The translations under genes were made by a program, and so were the position numbers. A DNA stretch of 14,421 bases, from contig JANLHE010000316.1 of assembly GCA_024653875.1 (NCBI GenBank), forward strand, positions 1 to 14,421, read 5' to 3'. The notes beneath the pieces are model-generated. The model saw nothing but the letters and a program-made list of their open reading frames with translations. It did no database searches and was not told the DNA's origin. The stretch is from Acidobacteriota bacterium. Its GTDB lineage: Bacteria > Acidobacteriota > Vicinamibacteria > Vicinamibacterales > SCN-69-37. Each line of letters opens with the position of its first letter. Within the stretch, counting starts at the first letter, position 1. Of this stretch, positions 6,275-13,056 are shown one piece after another.

Positions 6275-7459
6275 ATGATACCCACCAGAGCCGCACTCGC
6301 GTTGATTACTGCCGTGACGCTGGCGATGACGTCCGCCGGCGCGGCCCAACAGGCCGCGCCCGCCGTCACCGAAGGCGACTTCATCGTCCGCAACTACACC
6401 TTCAAGTCCGGCCAGGCGCTGCCCGAAGTGCGCCTGCATTACCGGACGCTTGGCGCCCCGCAGAAGGACGCGCGCGGGAGGGTCACCAACGCCGTGCTCG
6501 TGATGCACGGCACCGGCGGTACCGGCGCGCAGTTCCTGTCCCGCAACTTCGCGGGAGCGCTGTTCGGGCCGGGGCAGACCCTCGATGCGGCGAAGTACTT
6601 CATCATCCTTCCCGACGGCGTCGGCCACGGCGGGTCGAGCAAGCCGAGCAACGGCCTGCGCGCGACGTTCCCCCATTACGGCTATTCCGACATGGTGGAC
6701 CTGCAGCACCGGCTGCTGGTTGACGGCCTCGGCGTCAACCACGCCAGGCTCATCATGGGGACGTCGATGGGCGGCATGCACACGTGGCTCTGGGGACAGC
6801 GGTACCCGGACTTCATGGATGCCCTGATGCCGCTGGCCAGCGTGCCCGGGCAGATTTCAGGACGCAACCGTGTCTGGCGGCGCGTGCTGATCGATGCGAT
6901 TCGCAACGATCCGGCGTGGCAGGGCGGCAACTACACCACGCAGCCGCCGAGCCTGCGGACCGCCGCGCAGATGCTGTGGCTCGTCAGCAGCAATCCCGTG
7001 CGCCGCCACCGTGAAGCGCCGACCGTGGCGGAAGCGGACAAGGCGATGGAGGCCTACATCGCCAACTACGTTCGCACGGGCGACGCGAATGACATCCTGT
7101 ATTGGTTCGAGGCGTCCCGCGACTACGATCCTGGACCCGGCCTGGAGAAGATCACGGCGCCGCTTGTGGCCGTTAATTCCGCCGACGATCTGGTGAACCC
7201 GCCGGAAATCGGCCTGCTTGAGAAGGAAATCAGCCGGGTGACGCGCGGCCGCGCCGTCATGATTCCGCTTAGCGACCGCACGGCCGGCCATGGCACTCAC
7301 ACGCTGGCGGCGGTGTGGATGGACCAGCTGGTGCAGTTATTGAAGGATTCGGCAGGCCCCGCTTATCCCAGAAACGTCCTGGCATTGCGGAACACCCGCA
7401 TCCATCCGCTCCACTCGCCGGCGCCGTCAGGCCGCCACGAGTTGGTGATGGTCCGGTAG
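6275..7459 (+). CDS. Exported alpha/beta-fold hydrolase, homoserine O-acetyltransferase (MetX)-like fold
   Basis: A 394-residue alpha/beta hydrolase with a signal peptide (MIPTRAALALITAVTLAM..., cleaved around AGAA or AQQA). The mature part has LPEVRLHYRTLG, a pattern typical of the MetX-like branch, and HGTGGTG as oxyanion region. The nucleophile Ser164 sits in GTSMGG. The catalytic acid is Asp304 or Asp305 in NSADD, and His339 lies in AGHGTHT. Export argues against a role in methionine synthesis, so an esterase or acyltransferase on an external substrate is more likely; the substrate is unknown. An in-frame ATG at 6266 would add three residues; 6275 is preferred because the signal sequence and the -10-like box fit it. 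The gene begins 10 bases after the glycyl radical enzyme, but a shared pathway is not evident. The last 32 or so residues run past the usual end after the His helix and are antisense to the end of purL. Confidence 0.87.
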   Translation: MIPTRAALALITAVTLAMTSAGAAQQAAPAVTEGDFIVRNYTFKSGQALPEVRLHYRTLGAPQKDARGRVTNAVLVMHGTGGTGAQFLSRNFAGALFGPGQTLDAAKYFIILPDGVGHGGSSKPSNGLRATFPHYGYSDMVDLQHRLLVDGLGVNHARLIMGTSMGGMHTWLWGQRYPDFMDALMPLASVPGQISGRNRVWRRVLIDAIRNDPAWQGGNYTTQPPSLRTAAQMLWLVSSNPVRRHREAPTVAEADKAMEAYIANYVRTGDANDILYWFEASRDYDPGPGLEKITAPLVAVNSADDLVNPPEIGLLEKEISRVTRGRAVMIPLSDRTAGHGTHTLAAVWMDQLVQLLKDSAGPAYPRNVLALRNTRIHPLHSPAPSGRHELVMVR

Positions 7460-10400
7460 CACCGGTCGGGATGCGGCATGGTGATCGTCACGCGCCCGTC
7501 GGCGTTGGAGAGCGCCGCGATGCCCAGCGGCGATCCGTTGGGGTTGGCGGGGTAGGTCGTGGCGACGGATCGGTCGTGGTTCACGTAGCGGTAGGCAACG
7601 AGCCCATCGCTCGCGCAGCGGTTCGCGCCGTCGTCGCTTCCGAACGCGGCGCGACCCTCGCCGTGCGAGACCACGATCGGCAGGAACGAGCCGGCCATGC
7701 CCTGCAGCAGGACGGACGGCGACGGCAGGATTTCCACCATGCTGAATCGGCCCTCGAACTGCTCCGCGCGATTGCGCACGAAGCGGGGCCACAGATCCGT
7801 GCCCGGGATGATGCTCTTGAGCGCGGCCAGCATCTGACACCCGTTGCAGATACCCAGCGTGAACGTCTCCCCGCGATCGAAGAACCGGATGAAGTCGTCG
7901 CGCACCGCTTCGTGAAAGAGGATGGACTTGGCCCAGCCCTCGCCGGCGCCCAGGACATCCCCGTACGAGAAGCCTCCGCAGGCCACCAGTCCCGCGAACT
8001 CCCGCAGCGACCGGCGGCCGCTCAGCAGGTCGGTCATGTGGACGTCGTGGCAGTCGAACCCGGCGAACGCAAACGCCGCGGCGATTTCCACCTGGCTGTT
8101 GACGCCCTGTTCCCTGAGAATCGCCACCGGCGGGCGGACGCCACGCGAGACATACGGCGCGGCGACATCCTCGTTCGCATCGAACGTGAGCGACACCGAC
8201 AGGCCCGGATCGTCCGGGTCGGTCTGCGCCGCGAATTCTTCGTCGGCGCACGCCGGGTCGTCCCGCAATCGGCGCAGCCGATAGGAGGGTTCGGACCACA
8301 CACGACGCAGCTCCACTCGTGACTCCCTGAGGAGCTCGACGCCGGCGCGCCGAATGACAAGGGCCTGGCCGCGCGTCGGGCGGCCCAGAGGGAACAGGCA
8401 GCCGGCCAACCCGTGGCGGTCGACGATGTCCCGCACCGTCTCCGCGTCGGCGGCGCGCGTCTGGATGACCGCGCCCAGTTCTTCGGCAAACAGCTGGGCG
8501 GCCGCCGGACGGCCGGATGCGGGCAACTCGACGTCAAGACCCGCGCCGCCGGCGAAGGCCATCTCGACCAGCGTGGCGAAGAGGCCGCCGTCCGAGCGAT
8601 CGTGATACGCGAGCACGAGCCCGGCGCGCCTCAAGTCTCCGAGCGCCGCCGCGAATCGCACGAGCAGCGCCGGGTCGTCCAGGTCCGCGGGCTCCCGGCC
8701 CAGGGTGCCATACACTTGCGCGAGGACCGACCCGCCCAGCCGATCCCGTCCCTGGCCGAGATCGATCAGCCAGAGCGACGTCTCGCCCAGATCCATCCGC
8801 AATTCAGGTGTGAGCGTGCGGCGCACGTCCGCCACGGGGGCGAATGCCGACACGATCACGGAGACGGGGGCGACGACGCTCTTGGTCCCGGTGGCATCGG
8901 TCCAGTTGGTCCGCATCGACAGCGAGTCCTTGCCGACGGGAATGGCGATGTCGAGCGCGGGGCACAGCTCTTCGCCCACCGCCTTGACGGCCGCATACAG
9001 CGCGGCCTCTTCGCCCGCTTCTCCCGCGGCGGCCATCCAGTTCGCCGAGAGGCGAATCTGCGCGAGCGATGCCACATCGGCGGCCAGGATGTTCGTCACG
9101 GCCTCGCCCACGGCCAGGCGGGCGGCCGCAGGCGAGCTCAGAACGGCCACCGGCGTGCGCTCGCCCATCGCCATCGCCTCGCCGGCGTGACCGCGATAGT
9201 CGGCTACCGTCACGCCCACGTCGGCGACCGGCACCTGCCACGGGCCCACGAACTGATCGCGGCTGATCAACCCGCCCACCGACCTGTCGCCGATGCTGAT
9301 GAGGAACGTCTTGTCCGCCACGGCCGGAAAGCGCAGGACGCGCCGGGCGGCCTCCCCCAAGTCAATCGCGGCTGGATCAAACGCCTCGGTGACCGGCTGC
9401 ACGGTGCGCACATCCCGGACCATGCGCGGCGGCTTGCCCAGCAACACGTCGATGGGGATGTCCACCGGCGTGCTGTCGAGCTGCGGATCCGCCACGATCA
9501 GCTGTCCGGTGTCATCGAGGGCGCCGATGACGGCAAACGGACAGCGCTCGCGCTGGGCGATGGCCGAGAAGCGATCGAGGGCGGTGGCGTCGATGGCCAG
9601 GACGTACCGCTCCTGCGCCTCGTTGCACCACAACTCCAGGGGCGACAGGCCCGATTCGGCACTCGGCACGTCGCGCAAGTTGATGGTGGCGCCGCGATGG
9701 CTGTGCGCCACCGCCTCGGGCACGGCGTTTGAAAGCCCGCCCGCGCCGACGTCGTGGATCAGGAGGATGGGATTGCGGTCGCCAAGCGCCCAGCACCTGT
9801 CGATCACTTCCTGCGCGCGCCGCTGCATTTCCGGATTGCCGCGCTGGACCGACGCAAAGTCGAGGTCCGCGTGGCTGGTGCCGCTGCCCAGCGACGAGGC
9901 CGCACCGCCGCCCAGGCCAATGAGCATGGCCGGCCCCCCGAGGACCACGAGCGTGGCGCCGGGTGGCACATCGCACTTGTCGACGTGCGCGCGGCGGATA
10001 TTGCCCATGCCGCCGGCGATCATGATGGGCTTGTGGTAGCCGCGCGCCCGGTGCGGGCCGTCGCCAGGCATCTGCAATTCGAACGTGCGGAAGTAGCCGG
10101 CGATGTTCGGCCGGCCGAACTCGTTGTTGAAGGCCGCGGCGCCGACCGGGCCTTCAATCATGATGTCCAGGGCCGAGGCGATGCGGTCGGGTGAGCCAAT
10201 CGTGGCTTCCCACGGCTGCGTGAAATCCGGAATGCGCAGATGCGACACCGAGAAGCCCGCAAGGCCCGCCTTCGGCTTGGCACCGCGTCCGGTCGCCCCT
10301 TCGTCCCGGATCTCGCCGCCGGCGCCCGTGGATGCGCCCGGAAAGGGCGAGATGGCCGTGGGGTGGTTGTGCGTCTCGACTTTCATCACGATGTCGATCG

Positions 10401-11259
10401 GCTCGTCGACACCGGTGAACACGCCGGTCTCCGGATCCGGAAAGTACCGCGTGCCCGTCGCGCCCTCGATCACGGCGGCGTTGTCCTTGTAGGCGGACAG
10501 GACCCCGCGCGGATTGTGGGCATGCGTGTTCCGAATCATCGCGAACAGCGACTTGTCCTGCGGGCGGCCGTCGATGATCCAGCTGGCGTTGAAGATCTTG
10601 TGGCGGCAATGTTCGGAGTTGGCCTGCGCGAACATCATTAGTTCCACGTCCGTCGGGTCGCGGCCGATGGCGCCGAAGCTGGCCAGCAGATAGTCAATCT
10701 CATCGGCGGACAACGCCAGGCCGAGGTCGACGTTGACCTCTTCCAGCGCGACGCGGCCGCGCGCGAGCGCGATTGAGACCAGCGGCCGGGGGGGCTGATG
10801 CTGGAAAAGCGCGTGGGCGTCCCGGCTGTCCTGCACGACCATCTCGGTCATCCGGTCGTGCAGTGGCGCGAAGAGCCGCGCGAGGTGTTCCGGCGCCAGC
10901 GGCGCCGAGGCCTGCACCCGATACGCCACACCGCGTTCAATGCGGGTTACGCCGTCCAGGCCGCACACCCTGGCGATGTCGGTCGCCTTGCTCGACCACG
11001 GCGAGATCGTGCCGGCGCGGGGAACCACCAGCATGAGCTGTCCGGCCGCCTCCTGCCGGTCCCCCGTGCGCGGGCCGTAGTCCAGAAGGCGCTCCAGCCG
11101 TTCGCGTTCCCGGCCGTCAAGTGCGCGCGTGATCTCCGCGAAATGTGCGTAGCGGGCGGCCAGGCCGGTGACCGTGGGTTCGATCGCCGTGAGGCGTTCG
11201 AGGAGTTTGGCGATTCTAAACGGAGAGTGGGCGGTTGCGCCGGATAACTCGAGGATCAT
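7363..11259 (-). CDS. purL: Phosphoribosylformylglycinamidine synthase, single-chain PurL with fused glutaminase
   Basis: A 1298-residue FGAR amidotransferase for step four of purine synthesis: FGAR plus ATP plus glutamine gives FGAM. It is the long single-chain form, close in length and remembered sequence to E. coli PurL (1295). The N-terminal PurS-like region starts MILELSGATAHSPFRIAKLL, which fixes the ATG at 11259. The synthase half has VETHNHPTAI at 294-303 followed by a Gly-rich stretch with GAGGEIRDEG. The glutaminase domain runs from about residue 1035 to the end, with the nucleophile Cys1138 in GICNGC, SHGEGR, and His1263 in PHPDR. The triad acid, Glu in E. coli, is Asp1265 here. 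The start lies 13 bases after the upstream peptidase stop and has no Shine-Dalgarno sequence, which suggests reinitiation from that gene. The TAA stop lies inside the convergent hydrolase gene. No other purine genes are present. Confidence 0.97.
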   Translation of the reverse strand: MILELSGATAHSPFRIAKLLERLTAIEPTVTGLAARYAHFAEITRALDGRERERLERLLDYGPRTGDRQEAAGQLMLVVPRAGTISPWSSKATDIARVCGLDGVTRIERGVAYRVQASAPLAPEHLARLFAPLHDRMTEMVVQDSRDAHALFQHQPPRPLVSIALARGRVALEEVNVDLGLALSADEIDYLLASFGAIGRDPTDVELMMFAQANSEHCRHKIFNASWIIDGRPQDKSLFAMIRNTHAHNPRGVLSAYKDNAAVIEGATGTRYFPDPETGVFTGVDEPIDIVMKVETHNHPTAISPFPGASTGAGGEIRDEGATGRGAKPKAGLAGFSVSHLRIPDFTQPWEATIGSPDRIASALDIMIEGPVGAAAFNNEFGRPNIAGYFRTFELQMPGDGPHRARGYHKPIMIAGGMGNIRRAHVDKCDVPPGATLVVLGGPAMLIGLGGGAASSLGSGTSHADLDFASVQRGNPEMQRRAQEVIDRCWALGDRNPILLIHDVGAGGLSNAVPEAVAHSHRGATINLRDVPSAESGLSPLELWCNEAQERYVLAIDATALDRFSAIAQRERCPFAVIGALDDTGQLIVADPQLDSTPVDIPIDVLLGKPPRMVRDVRTVQPVTEAFDPAAIDLGEAARRVLRFPAVADKTFLISIGDRSVGGLISRDQFVGPWQVPVADVGVTVADYRGHAGEAMAMGERTPVAVLSSPAAARLAVGEAVTNILAADVASLAQIRLSANWMAAAGEAGEEAALYAAVKAVGEELCPALDIAIPVGKDSLSMRTNWTDATGTKSVVAPVSVIVSAFAPVADVRRTLTPELRMDLGETSLWLIDLGQGRDRLGGSVLAQVYGTLGREPADLDDPALLVRFAAALGDLRRAGLVLAYHDRSDGGLFATLVEMAFAGGAGLDVELPASGRPAAAQLFAEELGAVIQTRAADAETVRDIVDRHGLAGCLFPLGRPTRGQALVIRRAGVELLRESRVELRRVWSEPSYRLRRLRDDPACADEEFAAQTDPDDPGLSVSLTFDANEDVAAPYVSRGVRPPVAILREQGVNSQVEIAAAFAFAGFDCHDVHMTDLLSGRRSLREFAGLVACGGFSYGDVLGAGEGWAKSILFHEAVRDDFIRFFDRGETFTLGICNGCQMLAALKSIIPGTDLWPRFVRNRAEQFEGRFSMVEILPSPSVLLQGMAGSFLPIVVSHGEGRAAFGSDDGANRCASDGLVAYRYVNHDRSVATTYPANPNGSPLGIAALSNADGRVTITMPHPDRCYRTITNSWRPDGAGEWSGWMRVFRNARTFLG

Positions 11260-11272
11260 TGGGGGTGACGCG

Positions 11273-12937
11273 TTACTTGACGGCGGTGAATCGGGGTTCG
11301 ATGTCCACCGGTACGCCCTTGAGCTTGTCGAGCACCGCCTGCACCTGGGGCCGCACCACGACCATCGTCTTCAGCATCTGCTGTGCCGCCGCGTAATCAC
11401 CGACGGCCTGCATCGTCATGATGTCGCGCGTCAGGTTGGCCACCGCGTCCCGGATCTTCGCGTCCACCACCGAAAACGTGCCGTCGGCGTTGACCACCAC
11501 CGCGCCGTTGTCGAGCAGGTAGTTGAGCTGCAGGATCTGGCCGCGGCCGTGGGCTGACGTGAGGCCGAAGCGAATCGATCGGAACGAGGACGCGAGGAAC
11601 GTGGTGTACATCGCCCGCGCGATGTCCGCGGAGATCGTGCCTTTTTCGGCGAGCTGGGCGAGCGCCCACAGGCCCGAGATGTCCGCCTTGGCCTCTTCCA
11701 TCGCCGAGTACGTGTCCTTGAGCGCTTCGCGCACCGGGGTGGCGCTGCCGTGCACCACGTGGGGGCCGAGGCCGTGCATCAGTTCATGCATCAGGATGTG
11801 CGTGAAGAACGCGTCGAACGAGACCTTCGACCGGTCGGCCGCCGAGATGGCGACGTCCGCGATCGGCGTCAGGGCGTACTTGAACTTGGCTTCCTGCGTG
11901 TTCTTGAGCATGACGCGCTTGGAGCCCTTCTCGCGGATCACGCGGTCGTCGTTCGGCAGGTTGAACGCGGCCGTCTGCACGCCGCGATTGCCGTCGCCGG
12001 CCGAGAACACGACGTTGACGACGCGCATCGGCGCCATCGCGCCGATCGCCGCCGTGCGGTATTTCGGGTCGATGGGAAGCGCGTTCTCCAGCCCCTGCAG
12101 CTCGGCGCCGAACACATTCAGCTTCTGTGTCTCGGCATCGTCCCGCACGGTGATGAAGGCTTCGAAGGCCGCCTTGTAGCCGAACCAGCCGTCCTCGTAG
12201 GTTTCGTACGGGCCGATGGTCGGCTCGATCGACGCGTCCAGTTCCATCCACGCCACGTCGCTCGCGTAGTAGTCGTTGGACTTGAAGGCGTCGGCGCGCA
12301 GCTCGAGGAAGCGCTTGAGCGTCGGCTGTGACGTGAGCGACGCCGCCTTGCGCAGGAGCGCGGCGGCTTCGGTCAGCGTGTTCTGGTACTCGACGCTGTA
12401 GGGCACGGCCATGAGCGAGCCGTTCGCGTTACGGCGGATTGTGCTGAAGAAGCCGACGGCCAGCTGCCGGTCCGCGCCACGGAGCGTGTTCATCCACCGT
12501 TCCACCTCGTCCTTGGTGGCATCCGACGGATAGAAGTTGCCCTGATCGGGCTTGGCGCCCACGCCGGGCACGAACGCCGCGTTCTCGTCGAGCCTGGACC
12601 ATGGGCCTTTATTGAGCAGGAAGGCGTGGAGCATGTGCTGGCCGGCGGGCGTGCGGTTTGCGGCCAGGCGCACGAGCGTGCTCGCGTTTTCCGACCAGAC
12701 CTGCTGCAGGAACAGCCCGTCCATCAGCCGCGCCGCATCGACCATCGCGGTGAGCGCCTCGCGCTCGCTGGCCGGCAGGCCGGTCAGGTCCACGCCGATG
12801 TCGACGGGCGCGAATCTGGCGATCTGGGCTTCGAGCGGGGAGGGCGTCACTGGGGGCTCCGTGGGGGCTTGGGCCGTGCAGGCCGGTGAAAGGGCGAGGG
12901 TGAGCAGCAGGGCAGATGTCTTGCGCGCGAAGGTCAT
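11273..12937 (-). CDS. M49-type (dipeptidyl peptidase III-like) zinc metallopeptidase, probable lipoprotein
   Basis: A 554-residue zinc hydrolase resembling bacterial dipeptidyl peptidase III relatives. The metal site is HELMHGLGP, with His384 and His388 as ligands and Glu385 as catalytic base, plus a downstream Glu in MEEAKAD (Glu414/Glu415) as third ligand. This is the five-residue HExxH form, not the HExxGH of classical DPP III; as I recall, a five-residue form is known in Caldithrix abyssi DPP III. The N-terminus (MTFARKTSALLLTLALSPAC) is a signal peptide ending at Cys20 with an imperfect lipobox (Ser at -3), so a membrane-anchored periplasmic lipoprotein is likely. It probably acts on short peptides, though peptidase activity is inferred from the family. 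The ATG at 12937 was chosen because it starts the signal sequence. The frame stays open upstream to 13198, but that part covers the gap and the start of aceE. The gene lies 13 bases before purL, so the two are probably cotranscribed. Confidence 0.88.
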   Translation of the reverse strand: MTFARKTSALLLTLALSPACTAQAPTEPPVTPSPLEAQIARFAPVDIGVDLTGLPASEREALTAMVDAARLMDGLFLQQVWSENASTLVRLAANRTPAGQHMLHAFLLNKGPWSRLDENAAFVPGVGAKPDQGNFYPSDATKDEVERWMNTLRGADRQLAVGFFSTIRRNANGSLMAVPYSVEYQNTLTEAAALLRKAASLTSQPTLKRFLELRADAFKSNDYYASDVAWMELDASIEPTIGPYETYEDGWFGYKAAFEAFITVRDDAETQKLNVFGAELQGLENALPIDPKYRTAAIGAMAPMRVVNVVFSAGDGNRGVQTAAFNLPNDDRVIREKGSKRVMLKNTQEAKFKYALTPIADVAISAADRSKVSFDAFFTHILMHELMHGLGPHVVHGSATPVREALKDTYSAMEEAKADISGLWALAQLAEKGTISADIARAMYTTFLASSFRSIRFGLTSAHGRGQILQLNYLLDNGAVVVNADGTFSVVDAKIRDAVANLTRDIMTMQAVGDYAAAQQMLKTMVVVRPQVQAVLDKLKGVPVDIEPRFTAVK

Positions 12938-12944
12938 ATGCCTA

Positions 12945-12950
12945 ATTCTG
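12945..12950 (-). promoter_or_regulatory. Candidate -10 box for the M49 peptidase gene
   Basis: On the minus strand CAGAAT lies seven bases before the ATG at 12937, the same geometry as TAGAAT before the hydrolase ATG at 6275. An AGG sits three bases before the ATG, too close for a normal ribosome site. This fits a leaderless or very short leader transcript. No strong -35 box is seen. It is a weak call. Confidence 0.28.
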
Positions 12951-12967
12951 CACGGTTTTTCGCCGCG

Positions 12968-13012
12968 CGGCGAGGGCCGCCGAGCCTCGCCGGTGGCGCC
13001 CGCTAGGCGAGG
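12968..13012. repeat. Three-part GGCGAGG / CCTCGCC element between the M49 gene and aceE
   Basis: CGGCGAGG at 12968-12975 is a perfect 8-base inverted match to CCTCGCCG at 12985-12992 (9-base loop). A third copy, GGCGAGG, stands in direct orientation at 13006-13012. The middle copy can pair with either side, so two hairpins exclude each other. The third copy overlaps the -35 region and spacer of the candidate aceE promoter. The element could be an operator for a dimeric regulator acting on both divergent genes, or a transcript hairpin. The repeat is seen directly; the function is inferred. Confidence 0.4.
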
Positions 13013-13026
13013 TCCGGGGCGGAGGG

Positions 13027-13045
13027 TACAATAAAGGGCTGAGGA
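13027..13045 (+). promoter_or_regulatory. aceE: Candidate aceE -10 box and ribosome binding site
   Basis: TACAAT at 13027-13032 matches the -10 consensus at five of six positions. A poor -35 (TAGGCG, 13004-13009) lies 17 bases upstream. GAGGA at 13041-13045 is a good Shine-Dalgarno sequence, 11 bases before the ATG at 13057. A second purine run, AAGAG at 13052-13056, lies nine bases before an alternative in-frame ATG at 13066. Unlike several other starts in this window, aceE therefore has a leader with a ribosome site. Confidence 0.45.
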
Positions 13046-13056
13046 ACCACCAAGAG

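Noticed and set aside
5185..6393. Long minus-strand open frame (402 codons)
   Set aside because: Antisense shadow of the glycyl radical gene and the hydrolase start; no recognisable protein features.
3032..7459. A novel multi-gene defence or mobile system
   Set aside because: No nuclease, helicase, transposase, integrase, reverse transcriptase or repeat array is present; all genes fall into metabolic or hydrolase families.
8413..9732. Long plus-strand open frame inside purL (439 codons)
   Set aside because: Antisense to a clearly conserved purL; the His/Arg/Gln-rich translation is typical of a shadow frame.
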